This document shows positions 9,829 to 18,598 of a stretch of DNA of 64,000 bases, in pieces. The translations under genes were made by a program, and so were the position numbers. The stretch lies in the NCBI RefSeq assembly GCF_002261345.1, contig NZ_NEVT01000007.1, forward strand, positions 1 through 64,000, in the 5' to 3' direction. This stretch comes from Bordetella genomosp. 2. GTDB taxonomy: Bacteria > Pseudomonadota > Gammaproteobacteria > Burkholderiales > Burkholderiaceae_B. The notes under the pieces were generated by a model, which had not been told where the DNA came from, did no database searches, and saw nothing but the letters and a program-made list of their open reading frames with translations. Position 1 is the first letter of the stretch. Every line of letters begins with the position of its first letter.

Positions 9829-10605
9829 TCAGATCTGGTCGAGTCCGTAGCGCCGCAGCCGGTCGGGATCGAGCGCGGTGATCTGGTTGTAGGCCAGGGC
9901 CAGTATGCGCTGGTCGGCCAGCATCTGCAGGGCCTGGTTGACGCGCTGGCGCGACAGCCCGGTGAGGAAGCCGAGCTCTTCCTGGGAGATGGCCAGGCTG
10001 GCGCCGGCCGGCGCGCGCGGGTGCGGCCGCAGCAGCCGCGCCAGCGCCTGGGCCACGCGCGCGTCCGGATCGAGCAGGCGGTGGTTCTGGATGGAGGCGA
10101 TGAATTCGCCCATGCGGTCGTTCATCTGGCCGATGACGAAATGCGCGAATGGCAGGCTGACGGCCAGCAGGGCCAGGAACGTGGCCGCCGGCACCTGCAT
10201 GACGAGTGACGGCCGCAAGGCGACCACGTCGTACTTGCGCAGCTCGCGCTTGATGACGCTGCCTTCGCCGAACCAGCAGCCCGGCGGCACGCCCGAGAAC
10301 GTGCAGCTGCGTCCGGATTCGTTGTAGACCGACAGCTTGAGCAGGCCGCTGTGCACGCCCAGCCAGTAATCGGAGGGCGCGTTGCGACGCGCCACCCAGG
10401 CGCCGCCGGCGACGTGCTCGGCACGCGCGGTGGACAGCACCAGGTCCTGGTGTTCGGCGCTCAGGTCGGCGAACCACGCGCAGCCGTGGAACAGCTCGGC
10501 AAGCGCGGCGGAAGAAACACAGTGGGCGGCATCGGACATGGAAACACGCTTCGTTTGAGCGCCGCCAGCGGACGGCGCCTCTGTCGTGCTGGCGACAGAC
10601 GCCAT
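9829..10605 (-). CDS. Crp/Fnr family transcriptional regulator
   Basis: About 258 residues: an N-terminal cyclic-nucleotide-binding-type beta-barrel (LFHGCAWFADLSAEHQDLVL through FAHFVIGQM), a dimer helix and a C-terminal winged helix (ISQEELGFLTGLSRQRVNQALQML) whose recognition helix is of Crp type. There is no N-terminal Fnr cysteine cluster, so an oxygen-sensing iron-sulfur centre is unlikely. The ATG at 10605 is preferred because AGGAGG lies nine bases upstream; a GTG two codons earlier sits too close to it, and an internal ATG at 10539 is possible. It is divergent from the acyl-CoA ligase gene and may regulate it, but no operator is obvious. Confidence 0.88.
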   Translation of the reverse strand: MASVASTTEAPSAGGAQTKRVSMSDAAHCVSSAALAELFHGCAWFADLSAEHQDLVLSTARAEHVAGGAWVARRNAPSDYWLGVHSGLLKLSVYNESGRSCTFSGVPPGCWFGEGSVIKRELRKYDVVALRPSLVMQVPAATFLALLAVSLPFAHFVIGQMNDRMGEFIASIQNHRLLDPDARVAQALARLLRPHPRAPAGASLAISQEELGFLTGLSRQRVNQALQMLADQRILALAYNQITALDPDRLRRYGLDQI

Positions 10606-10707
10606 TTTCACGCCCCTCCTATCCTAGGGCAACGAGCCAGATCAAACCCGGGCCGGCGGTCCGCCCCGCCCCGCGACCGCCTCACGGCCCGCCCAGGAGA
10701 CAAGCGC

Positions 10708-12363
10708 ATGTCCAGCATGTTCAGCCGCGGCCTCGAACGCCGTTCCGCCAACCACGAGCCCCTCACCCCGGTCGATTTCATCGCCCGCGCCGCCGAAGTC
10801 TACGGCCACCGCCTCGCCATGGTGCACGGCGCGGTACGCCGCACCTGGAGCCAGACCTACGAGCGCGCCCAGCGGCTGGCCGGCGCGCTGGCCCAGGCCG
10901 GCGTGCGCCGCGGCGATACCGTCGCCGTCATGCTGCCGAACATCCCGGCCATGGTCGAGGCCCATTTCGGCGTGCCCATGCTGGGCGCCGTGCTCAACAC
11001 GCTCAACACGCGCCTGGACCTGCCCAGCGTGCTGTTCATGCTGGGCCACGGCGAGGCCCGCGCGCTCATCGTCGACACCGAATACGCCGAGATCGCGCGC
11101 CGCGCCCGCGCCGAGTTCCCGCACCTGGTCGTCATCTCGGTGCACGACCTCCCCGAGGCCCCCGCCACGCTGCCGGGCGCCACCGACTACGAAGCCTTCC
11201 TCGCCGCCGCGCCGGCCCGCTTCGACTGGCAGCCGCCGGCGGACGAATGGGACGCCATCGCCCTGAACTACACGTCCGGCACCACCGGCGACCCGAAGGG
11301 CGTCGTCTACCACCACCGCGGCGCCTACCTGAACGCCATCAGCAACATCCTCGAGTGGGACCTGCCCAAGCACCCGGTCTACCTGTGGACCCTGCCGCTG
11401 TTCCACTGCAACGGCTGGTGTTTCGCCTGGACCCTGGCGGCGCGCGCGGGCGTGAATGTCTGCCTGCGCAAGTTCGACCCGCAAACCGTCTTCGACCTGA
11501 TCCGCGCCGAGCGCGTCACCCATTACTGCGGCGCGCCCGTGGTGCAGAGCGCGCTGGCCAACGCGCCGGCCGAGATGCGGGCCGGCATCTCCCACACGGT
11601 GCGCACCATGGTGGCCGGCGCCGCGCCGGCGCCCTCGGTCATCGCCCGCATGCGCGAGATCGGCTTCGACCTCACCCACGTCTACGGCCTGACGGAAGTC
11701 TACGGGCCGGCCGCGGTCTGCGCGCCGCAAGACAGCTGGGGCGCGCTCGACGAAGACCGCCGGGCGCTGCTCATGGCCCGCCAGGGCGTGCGCTACCACC
11801 TGCAGGCCGGCATATCGGTGCGCGACCCGGACACCATGCAGCCCGTGCCGGCCGACGAACAGACGGTCGGCGAGATCATGTTCCGCGGCAACATCTGCAT
11901 GAAGGGCTACCTGAAGAACGAACGCGCCACCGAGGCGGCGTTCCGCGGCGGCTGGTTCCATACCGGCGACCTCGGCGTGCTGACCGCCGACGGCTACGTA
12001 CGCATCAAGGATCGCAGCAAGGACATCATCATCTCCGGCGGCGAGAACATCTCCAGCATCGAGGTCGAGGACGCGCTCTACCACCATCCCGCGGTCGCGG
12101 CGGCGGCGGTGGTGGCCATGCCCGACCCGAAATGGGGCGAGACGCCGTGCGCCTTCATCGAGCTCAAGCCCGGCGCCGGCGTCACTGCCGAGGAAATCAT
12201 CGCGCACTGCCGCCTGCTGCTGCCCGGCTTCAAGGTGCCCAGGACGGTGCGCTTCGGCGAATTGCCCAAGACATCCACCGGCAAGATCCAGAAATTCGAA
12301 CTGCGCGCGGCGGTCGGCGGCACGCGCGCCATCGATCTGGCCAACCCCGACAACCCCGCCTGA
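10708..12363 (+). CDS. Acyl-CoA synthetase (AMP-forming), DmdB/AlkK-like
   Basis: A 551-residue ANL-superfamily ligase that activates a carboxylic acid to its CoA thioester through an acyl-adenylate. The P-loop-like AMP motif YTSGTTGDPKGVVYHH lies near residue 190, the A5 region reads YGLTEVYGPA, the hinge motif is GDLGVLTADGYVRIKDRSKD, and the catalytic lysine is in KTSTGKIQ near the C terminus. The ATG at 10708 is chosen for its AGGAGA box at 10695-10700; the open frame further upstream is spurious. A long acyl-CoA dehydrogenase follows after 25 bp, so the pair probably handles one acyl substrate. Medium-chain fatty acids or 3-methylmercaptopropionate are candidates. Confidence 0.9.
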   Translation: MSSMFSRGLERRSANHEPLTPVDFIARAAEVYGHRLAMVHGAVRRTWSQTYERAQRLAGALAQAGVRRGDTVAVMLPNIPAMVEAHFGVPMLGAVLNTLNTRLDLPSVLFMLGHGEARALIVDTEYAEIARRARAEFPHLVVISVHDLPEAPATLPGATDYEAFLAAAPARFDWQPPADEWDAIALNYTSGTTGDPKGVVYHHRGAYLNAISNILEWDLPKHPVYLWTLPLFHCNGWCFAWTLAARAGVNVCLRKFDPQTVFDLIRAERVTHYCGAPVVQSALANAPAEMRAGISHTVRTMVAGAAPAPSVIARMREIGFDLTHVYGLTEVYGPAAVCAPQDSWGALDEDRRALLMARQGVRYHLQAGISVRDPDTMQPVPADEQTVGEIMFRGNICMKGYLKNERATEAAFRGGWFHTGDLGVLTADGYVRIKDRSKDIIISGGENISSIEVEDALYHHPAVAAAAVVAMPDPKWGETPCAFIELKPGAGVTAEEIIAHCRLLLPGFKVPRTVRFGELPKTSTGKIQKFELRAAVGGTRAIDLANPDNPA

Positions 12364-12388
12364 ATCCCCCTCTTCCAGAGTACCCGCC

Positions 12389-14155
12389 ATGCCTTACGTC
12401 GCCCCCGTGAAAGACATGCTGTTCGTGATGCACCGGCTGGCGGGCCTGGCCCAGGTGGCCGCCCTGCCCGGCTTCGAGGACGCCAGCCCCGACACGGCCC
12501 AGGCGGTGCTCGAACAGGCGGCCCAGTTCGCCGGCGCGGTGGTGGCGCCGCTGAACCAGCCCGCCGACCGCGACCCGGGCGCCTGGCACGACGGGCACGT
12601 CCGCACCGCCGCCGGCTTCCGCGAGGCGTTGCGCCAGTATGCCGATGCCGGCTGGCAGGGCATGAGCCATCCGGTGGCCTACGGCGGCCAGGGCCTGCCC
12701 GGCCTGGTCGCGGCACCCTGCGCCGAAATGCTCAATGCGGCCAACCTGTCGTTCGCGCTGTGTCCGCTGCTGACCAACGGCGCCATCGAGGCCCTGCTGG
12801 CGGCCGGTTCGCCCGAACTGCGCAGCCGCTACCTCGAGCCCCTGATCGCCGGCCGCTGGACCGGCACCATGAACCTCACCGAGCCGCAGGCCGGCTCCGA
12901 CCTGGCCCTGCTGCGCGCGCGCGCCGAGCCGGCCGGCGACGGCAGCTATCGCATCCGCGCCACCAAGATCTTCATCACCTACGGCGAGCACGACCTGGCC
13001 GAGAACATCGTGCACCTGGTGCTGGCGCGGCTGCCCGGCGCGCCGGGCGGCATCCGCGGGCTGTCGCTGTTCCTGGTGCCCAAGTTCCTGCCTGACGCCG
13101 CGGGCGCGCCAGGCCCGCGCAACGACGTGCACTGCGTGTCCATCGAGCACAAGCTCGGCATCAAGGCCAGCCCGACCGCGACCATGCAGTTCGGCGACGC
13201 CGGCGGCGCCGTCGGCTACCTGGTGGGCCAGGAAAACCACGGCCTGGACGCCATGTTCGTCATGATGAACGCGGCCCGCTTCGCCGTCGGGCTGCAGGGC
13301 GTGGCCATCGCCGAACGCGCTTACCAACGCGCGCGGGCGTACGCCGCCGAGCGCGTGCAGAGCCGGCCGGTGGACGGCTCGTCGCGCCAGGCCGTGCCCA
13401 TCGTCGAACATCCCGACGTCCGCCGCATGCTGGGCGTCATGCGCGCGCTCGGCGAGGCCGGCCGCGCGCTGGCGTATTGCACCGCCGCCCACGCGGACCA
13501 CGCCCACGCCGCCCCCGACCCGGCCGAGCGCGCGCGCCACCAGGCGATACACGCCTTCCTGGTGCCGATCGTCAAGGGCTGGTGCACCGAAATGTCCATC
13601 GAGGTCGCCAGCCTGGGCATCCAGGTGCATGGCGGCATGGGCTACATCGAGGAAACCGGCGCGGCCCAGTACTACCGCGACGCGCGCATCCTGACCATCT
13701 ACGAGGGCACCACCGCCATCCAGGCCAACGACCTGGTGGGCCGCAAGACCCTGCGCGACGGCGGCGCGGTGGCGCGCGGGCTCATGGCCGAAATCCGCCA
13801 GACCGAGGCCCTGCTCGAGACGCGCGCCGAACCGGCCGCCCAGCGCATGCTGGACCCGCTGCGCCAGGGCCGCGAAGCCCTGGGCGAGGCGGTCGATTTC
13901 GTGCTGGCCCATGCGGCCGGGCATCCCAATGCCATCCACGGCGCGGCGGTGCCGTACCTGATGCTGGCGGGCACGGTGCTGGCCGGCTGGCAAATGGCCC
14001 GGGCGCTGCTGGCCAGCCTGGACACGCCCGAGGATCCGGCCTTCCACCAGGCCAAGATCGCCACCGCCCAATGCTATGCCCTGCACCGGCTGACCCAGGC
14101 GCCGGGGCTGGCCGCCGTGGTGCTGGGCTCGATCGACTACGCCGTGCAGCCCTGA
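12389..14155 (+). CDS. Acyl-CoA dehydrogenase, long DmdC-like form
   Basis: A 588-residue FAD enzyme that introduces an alpha-beta double bond into an acyl-CoA. The flavin/substrate signature MNLTEPQAGSDLALLRARAE and the motif KIFITYGEHD are clear, and the active-site region reads IQVHGGMGYIEETGAAQYYRDARILTIYEGTTAIQ. It is about 200 residues longer than standard acyl-CoA dehydrogenases. The extra C-terminal helical domain is the layout seen in DmdC, the 3-methylmercaptopropionyl-CoA dehydrogenase, and in FadE-like relatives. It follows the acyl-CoA ligase by 25 bp and is presumably in the same operon. The substrate is inferred only from family resemblance. Confidence 0.9.
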   Translation: MPYVAPVKDMLFVMHRLAGLAQVAALPGFEDASPDTAQAVLEQAAQFAGAVVAPLNQPADRDPGAWHDGHVRTAAGFREALRQYADAGWQGMSHPVAYGGQGLPGLVAAPCAEMLNAANLSFALCPLLTNGAIEALLAAGSPELRSRYLEPLIAGRWTGTMNLTEPQAGSDLALLRARAEPAGDGSYRIRATKIFITYGEHDLAENIVHLVLARLPGAPGGIRGLSLFLVPKFLPDAAGAPGPRNDVHCVSIEHKLGIKASPTATMQFGDAGGAVGYLVGQENHGLDAMFVMMNAARFAVGLQGVAIAERAYQRARAYAAERVQSRPVDGSSRQAVPIVEHPDVRRMLGVMRALGEAGRALAYCTAAHADHAHAAPDPAERARHQAIHAFLVPIVKGWCTEMSIEVASLGIQVHGGMGYIEETGAAQYYRDARILTIYEGTTAIQANDLVGRKTLRDGGAVARGLMAEIRQTEALLETRAEPAAQRMLDPLRQGREALGEAVDFVLAHAAGHPNAIHGAAVPYLMLAGTVLAGWQMARALLASLDTPEDPAFHQAKIATAQCYALHRLTQAPGLAAVVLGSIDYAVQP

Positions 14156-14240
14156 GCCGGATGCTAGAATTGCCCCCTTGCAGGGTTCTGGCGCCGCCCA
14201 TAATGGGCTTTGTTTTCAGCAACTTGCGAATCCCGGGCTG

Positions 14241-14315
14241 CTCGCCGTAGTTAAATGGATATAACCGGCCCCTCCTAAGGGTCAATTGGTGGTTCGATTC
14301 CACCCGGCGAGGCCA
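14241..14315 (+). tRNA. tRNA-Arg, anticodon CCT
   Basis: The cloverleaf folds cleanly. The acceptor stem CTCGCCG pairs with CGGCGAG and the D arm is GTTAAATGGATATAAC. The anticodon stem GGCCC pairs with GGGTC around loop CTCCTAA, with anticodon CCT at 14274-14276. The T arm GGTGG/CCACC surrounds TTCGATT, and CCA is encoded at 14313-14315. It closely matches E. coli tRNA-Arg(CCT). It sits between the acyl-CoA dehydrogenase and the PBP7-like gene. No integrase or duplicated 3' tRNA end is visible nearby. Confidence 0.97.
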
Positions 14316-14373
14316 TCTTCCCGCCCCTGGGGCGCCCCTTCCGCACACGCGCTTGCCCAGCTGTTGAAAAAGC

Positions 14374-14402
14374 TGTTTAAATTCTGCGCGTAAGCCTATA
14401 AT
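14374..14402 (+). promoter_or_regulatory. Probable sigma-70 promoter of the pbpG-like gene
   Basis: A perfect -10 hexamer TATAAT lies at 14397-14402, with a weak -35 (TGTTTA, 14374-14379) at 17-bp spacing, or TTTAAA at 15 bp. The local AT-rich stretch stands out from its GC-rich surroundings. Transcription would start near 14409 and give a leader of about 70 bases before the ATG at 14479. Confidence 0.6.
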
Positions 14403-14478
14403 TCATCTCGCTTTTTCCGGCTCCGCTCCAGCCACCTCGGTCGTTCGGTCACGCATCTTTTTTTACCCCGCTTTAATT

Positions 14479-15723
14479 ATGGTCTTTTCCTGGAAACGTG
14501 CCCTCGCGACCACCCTGGCGCCCCTGGCGCTGGTATTGGGCATGCTGCCGTTCGCCGCGCATGCGGCCAAGACGACCGACCCCTGCAAGACCAACGCCAA
14601 ATCGGCGGCCTGCAAGGCCGCCAAGGCCAAGGCGGCCAAGACGAGCAAGAAATCGACCGCCGCCACCGCCAGCAAGAAAGCCGACGCCAAGAAATCGGCC
14701 GCCAGGACCACCAGCGCCAAGACCGCCTCCAGGCAAAGCGCCTCGAAGAAGGCGGCGGCGACCAAGACCGGCGGCAAGACCGCCACGGCATCGAAAAAGA
14801 CTGCCCGGAAAACAGCGTCCGCCAAGGGCGCCGCCAAGAAGACGGTCGTGGCCTCCAAGAACAAGGCCCGCAAGAGCACTATCGTCTATCGCCAGAATGC
14901 GCGCGCCAAGGCCAGGACGGCCCAGGCCCGCGCCGAGGCGGCCCTGCCGCCACCGGCCGCCTCCGTGCGCGCGGAAATCAACGCCCTGCGCTCCAATACG
15001 GCCTACGCGCAAGATCTCGAAACCTCGACCGTGCTGTTCGCCAAGAACGACAACGTGGTGCGGCCGATCGCCTCGATCTCCAAGCTGATGACGGCGCTGG
15101 TGGTGGTGGACGCCAACCAGCCCATGGATGAAATGCTGGAGATCACCGAGGACGACGTCGACACGCTGAAGCACACCACGTCGCGCCTGCGCGTGGGCAC
15201 CCGGCTCAGCCGCGGCGACATGCTGCACCTGGCGCTGATGTCGTCGGAAAACCGCGCCGCGCATGCCCTCGGGCGCAACTACCCGGGTGGGCTGCCGGCG
15301 TTCGTCGCGGCCATGAACCAGAAAGCGCGGGCGCTGGGCATGAGCAGCACCCGCTTCGTCGAACCCACGGGCTTGTCCAGCCAGAATGTTTCCTCGCCGC
15401 GCGACCTGGCGCGCCTGCTGCGCGCCGCCGCGCAGCGCCCGCTGATCCACCGCTATTCCACCGACGACGAATACGAAGTGGACGTGGCCGACCGCACACA
15501 GGTGTTCCGCAACACCAACCTGCTGGTGCGCAAGGCCGATTGGGACATCAAGGTGTCCAAGACCGGCTTCATCAACGAGGCGGGCGAATGCCTGGTGATG
15601 CTGGCGCGCATCAACGGCCGCGACGTGGCCATCGTGCTGCTCGACTCCCAGGGCAAGCTGTCGCGCATCGGCGACGCGGTGCGCCTGCGGCGCATCCTGC
15701 AAAGCGACGTGGCCATGCTGTAG
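14479..15723 (+). CDS. pbpG: D-alanyl-D-alanine endopeptidase, PBP7/PbpG-like, with Ala/Lys-rich linker
   Basis: A periplasmic penicillin-binding enzyme that cleaves peptidoglycan cross-links. A signal peptide is evident (MVFSWKRALATTLAPLALVL, ending AHA). The three active-site motifs are intact: SISK with nucleophile Ser199, SEN at 256-258 and KTG at 361-363. Between the signal peptide and the catalytic domain are about 120 residues dominated by Ala, Lys, Thr and Ser (AAKAKAAKTSKKS and similar), resembling histone H1 tails. This tract is absent from E. coli PBP7. The basic tract could bind anionic cell wall polymers; that is inference. A TATAAT promoter precedes the gene. Confidence 0.9.
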   Translation: MVFSWKRALATTLAPLALVLGMLPFAAHAAKTTDPCKTNAKSAACKAAKAKAAKTSKKSTAATASKKADAKKSAARTTSAKTASRQSASKKAAATKTGGKTATASKKTARKTASAKGAAKKTVVASKNKARKSTIVYRQNARAKARTAQARAEAALPPPAASVRAEINALRSNTAYAQDLETSTVLFAKNDNVVRPIASISKLMTALVVVDANQPMDEMLEITEDDVDTLKHTTSRLRVGTRLSRGDMLHLALMSSENRAAHALGRNYPGGLPAFVAAMNQKARALGMSSTRFVEPTGLSSQNVSSPRDLARLLRAAAQRPLIHRYSTDDEYEVDVADRTQVFRNTNLLVRKADWDIKVSKTGFINEAGECLVMLARINGRDVAIVLLDSQGKLSRIGDAVRLRRILQSDVAML

Positions 15724-15735
15724 CGCGGCGCCGCC

Positions 15736-16116
15736 TCAGGCGGCGACCCGGCGCGGCGTCGCGCCGTCGTGCCAGGCGTCCGGCAGCCCCGCCAGCACCG
15801 CCTGCGCGTCCAGCGAACGGATCGGCACGGCGACATCGGCCGGAATGCGCCCGTCGACCTGCAGCAGCTCGTAGCGCAGGCAGCACACGCGCAGGAACGA
15901 CGCGAAATTGGCGGCCTCGCCGCGATAATCCACCAGTTCGTCGTACAGGCGCTCGATCAGCTGATTGACGCGCATGCCGTCGCGCGCGGCGATTTCCTCC
16001 AGCACGGACCAGAACAGGCGTTCGAGCCGCACGCTGGTGGCGACGCCATGCAGGCGCAGCGAGCGGCTTTCGGGCGTGTATGAGTCCGGGTTGGCGCGGA
16101 TGAAGATTTCGCACAT
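15736..16116 (-). CDS. Ribbon-helix-helix domain protein (RHH_4-like)
   Basis: A 126-residue cytoplasmic protein. Residues from about 18 read SRSLRLHGVATSVRLERLFW, followed by EEIAARDGMRVNQLIERLYDEL, the beta-strand plus two-helix layout of a ribbon-helix-helix fold. This suggests a DNA-binding homodimer, although proteins of this subgroup are mostly uncharacterised. The ATG at 16116 is preferred over longer upstream extensions because GGAGCC lies a few bases upstream and the family starts with a MCEIF-like segment. It converges with the pbpG-like gene, the two stops being 13 bp apart. Function unknown. Confidence 0.75.
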   Translation of the reverse strand: MCEIFIRANPDSYTPESRSLRLHGVATSVRLERLFWSVLEEIAARDGMRVNQLIERLYDELVDYRGEAANFASFLRVCCLRYELLQVDGRIPADVAVPIRSLDAQAVLAGLPDAWHDGATPRRVAA

Positions 16117-16250
16117 GGCAGTGGCTCCTGGTGGGATGTCCCACTGTACGATCGGCGCCCGGCGCGCGGCAAGCGCCGCCCGCGGCCGACGCGGCGGCCA
16201 GGCGCGGCGTCGCGCGCGCAGGCGGGCGCCTGCGCGCCGCGTTTGCCGGC

Positions 16251-16829
16251 TCAGTGCGTGATGCGCGTGCCCAGCACCGCCAGGAACTGCGCCAGCCAGG
16301 CGGGATGCGCCGGCCAGGCCGGGGCGGTGACCAGGTTGCCGTCGGTATGCGCCTGGTCGATGGCGATCTCGGCATACGTGCCGCCGGCCAGCCGGACTTC
16401 CGGCGCGCAGGCGGGATAGGCCGAGCAGGTGCGCCCTTCCAGGATGCCGGCGGCCGCCAGCAGCTGGGCGCCGTGGCACACCGCCGCGATCGGCTTGCCG
16501 GCGCGGTCGAACTGCCGCACCAGTTCCAGCACCTGTTCATTCAGGCGCAGGTACTCGGGCGCGCGTCCGCCCGGAATCACCAGGCCGTCGTAGGCATCGG
16601 CGTCGGCCTGCTCGAAGTCCTGGTTCAGGGTGAAATCGTGGCCGCGCTTTTCGCTGTAGGTCTGCGCGCCCTCGAAGTCGTGGATGGCGGTGGCCACGCG
16701 GTCGCCCGACTTCTTGCCCGGGCAGACGGCGTGCACGGTGTGTCCCACCGCCTGCAGCGCCTGGAACGGCACCATGGTTTCGTAATCTTCGGCGTAGTCG
16801 CCCAACAGCATCAGCAGTTTCTTGCCCAC
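16251..16829 (-). CDS. DJ-1/PfpI family protein
   Basis: A 192-residue class I glutamine-amidotransferase-like protein. The nucleophile elbow reads [14 protein letters not shown], with a conserved Cys-His pair near residue 115, and an acidic partner appears in [13 protein letters not shown]. Family members act as proteases, glyoxalases or chaperone-like deglycases, and the exact activity cannot be told. The start is a GTG at 16829, supported by AAGGAG six bases upstream and by the typical opening [16 protein letters not shown]; the upstream open frame has no family resemblance. It is flanked by an RHH gene and ybaK on the same strand but with gaps over 130 bp, so not clearly an operon. Confidence 0.87.
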   Translation of the reverse strand: MGKKLLMLLGDYAEDYETMVPFQALQAVGHTVHAVCPGKKSGDRVATAIHDFEGAQTYSEKRGHDFTLNQDFEQADADAYDGLVIPGGRAPEYLRLNEQVLELVRQFDRAGKPIAAVCHGAQLLAAAGILEGRTCSAYPACAPEVRLAGGTYAEIAIDQAHTDGNLVTAPAWPAHPAWLAQFLAVLGTRITH

Positions 16830-16989
16830 AGCGGTCTCCTTGGGGTTCGGGAGGTCGGCACGATCGGATGCGTGCGGGCCGGCAAGCGCCATGCCCGGGC
16901 GCGGCGGACGCCCGACATCTCCGGGTAGTGACCCACCGATTGTGCGGCAGGCCCGGGCGCGGCGGGTGGTAAAGGAATACCGCCGGTGC

Positions 16990-17478
16990 CTATTCCAGCG
17001 CCACCGAGACCGGGCGGGCATCGAGCAGGCTGACCAGCACCTGGGGGTCGATGCCGATCAGGTAGCCGCGCCGCCCGCCATTGATGTAGACCACGGGGTA
17101 GTCGAGCACCTGCGCCTCGACCCACACGGGCATCCGCTTGCGCGTGCCGAACGGCGACGTGCCGCCCACCTGGTACCCGGAGTGCCGCTGGGCCACCTCG
17201 GGATGGCAGGGCGCCACTTTCTTCAAGCCGGCCTGCCGCGCCAGGTTCTTGGTGGACACTTCGCGGTCGCCATGCATGACCACCACCAGCGGACGCGCGG
17301 CCTCGTCTTCCATGATGAGCGTCTTGACCACGGCGTGCGGGTCCAGGCCCAGCTGGCGGGCGGCCTCGCCGGCGCCACCGTGGTCGACATAGTCGTACGT
17401 ATGTTCGGTATAGGAAATGTGGTGCCGCTTCAGCATCTGCGTGGCGGGCGTTTCGGAAACGTGGCGGGCTTTGCTCAT
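16990..17478 (-). CDS. ybaK: Cys-tRNA(Pro)/Cys-tRNA(Cys) deacylase YbaK
   Basis: A 162-residue trans-editing enzyme that removes cysteine mischarged onto tRNA(Pro). Length and sequence match YbaK/EbsC. The segment [12 protein letters not shown] contains the conserved lysine, and [21 protein letters not shown] and [14 protein letters not shown] are typical family blocks. It starts at the ATG at 17478 and is separated by about 100 bp from xerD on the same strand. Confidence 0.92.
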   Translation of the reverse strand: MSKARHVSETPATQMLKRHHISYTEHTYDYVDHGGAGEAARQLGLDPHAVVKTLIMEDEAARPLVVVMHGDREVSTKNLARQAGLKKVAPCHPEVAQRHSGYQVGGTSPFGTRKRMPVWVEAQVLDYPVVYINGGRRGYLIGIDPQVLVSLLDARPVSVALE

Positions 17479-17581
17479 GGCTGCGTGCGGGACCGGGCGG
17501 GACGTGCGGCAAAGGCGCTAGTTTAGGGCCTGTCCGCCGCGCAGGCAGCCCCGCCCCGGCGGGCGGGCCGGGCCGCAGGCG

Positions 17582-18550
17582 TCACGCGCGCGGGTGGTGT
17601 GCGGCGTGCAGCGCCTTCAGGCGCTCGCGCGCCACGTGGGTGTAGATCTGCGTGGTGGAAATATCGGCGTGGCCCAGCAGCATCTGCACCACCCGCAGGT
17701 CGGCGCCGTGGTTGAGCAGGTGCGTGGCGAAGGCATGGCGCAGCACATGAGGCGACAACGGCGCGCGGATGCCCGCGATGACGGCGTACTTCTTGATGAG
17801 CTGCCAGAACGCCTGGCGCGTCATGGGCTGGGCCCGCGCGGTCAGGAACAGCGCGTCGCTGACGCGCGCGCCGGCCAGCTCGGGCCGCGCGCCCTGCAGG
17901 TAGCGGTCGATCCAGTGGGCGGCCTCGGCGCCCAGCGGCACCAGGCGGTCCTTGCCGCCCTTGCCCATGACCACGCGCACCACGCCTTCGTTGAGGCTGA
18001 CCTCCAACACCTTGATATTGACCAGCTCCGACACGCGCAGGCCGGTGGCGTAGAGGGTCTCCAGCATGGCGCGGTCGCGCAGCCCGCGCGCCGTGTTCAG
18101 GTCGGGCGTGGCCAGCAGGGCCTCGACCTGCGCTTCCGACAGGGTCTTGGGCATGCGCGGCGGCTGCTTGGCCGCGCTGAGCGTCAGGCAGGGGTCGCGC
18201 TGGGCGCGGTGCTCGCGCAGCGCCCAGGCGTAGAAGCGGCGCAGCGCCGCCAGGCGCCGGTTGGCGGTGGTGGCGCGGCTGTCGGCGTGGCGCGCGGCGA
18301 ACCAGGCCTCGATATCGGCCGTGCCGGCCTCGCGCAGCTGCCCCGCCGAGGCCGCGCCGCCGTGCTCGCCGGGGTTTTCGAGCCAGTGCGCGAAAGCGGT
18401 CAGGTCGCGCCGGTAGGCGGCCAGGGTGTTGGCCGCCAGCCCGTCCTCGAGCCAGACGGCGTCGATGAAGGCATCGATATCGGCCTGCGAGGCCAGCGGA
18501 TCGGCAGCGGAAGACATGCGGGAGGAACCCATGGGCGGATGCGCGCTCAT
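17582..18550 (-). CDS. xerD: Site-specific tyrosine recombinase XerD
   Basis: A chromosome-dimer resolution recombinase that acts with XerC at dif. The N-terminal SAM-like domain (ANTLAAYRRDLTAFAHWL) precedes a catalytic domain with all active-site residues visible: Arg in YATGLRVSEL, Lys in GKGGKDRLVP, His and Arg in LSPHVLRHAFATH, His in LLGHADISTT and Tyr in TQIYTHV. The length of 322 residues is slightly above XerD. An internal ATG at 18517 (MSSAADPL) would give 311 residues and is an equally good start. Housekeeping context and the XerD-like N terminus argue against a phage integrase. Confidence 0.93.
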   Translation of the reverse strand: MSAHPPMGSSRMSSAADPLASQADIDAFIDAVWLEDGLAANTLAAYRRDLTAFAHWLENPGEHGGAASAGQLREAGTADIEAWFAARHADSRATTANRRLAALRRFYAWALREHRAQRDPCLTLSAAKQPPRMPKTLSEAQVEALLATPDLNTARGLRDRAMLETLYATGLRVSELVNIKVLEVSLNEGVVRVVMGKGGKDRLVPLGAEAAHWIDRYLQGARPELAGARVSDALFLTARAQPMTRQAFWQLIKKYAVIAGIRAPLSPHVLRHAFATHLLNHGADLRVVQMLLGHADISTTQIYTHVARERLKALHAAHHPRA

Positions 18551-18598
18551 TCTACGGGACGGGACGCCTGCGCAAGCAGCGCCCGGGCGGGCCCGGCG

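Noticed and set aside
14580-14940. Possible histone-H1-like (BpH1-type) gene in the Ala/Lys-rich tract
   Set aside because: The tract is in frame between a signal peptide and a complete PBP7 domain, so it is a linker rather than a separate nucleoid protein.
17582-18550. Phage integrase or genomic island marker
   Set aside because: The protein is XerD by sequence, with no phage genes, att repeat or island-like composition nearby; the tRNA-Arg 3 kb away lacks a duplicated 3' end.
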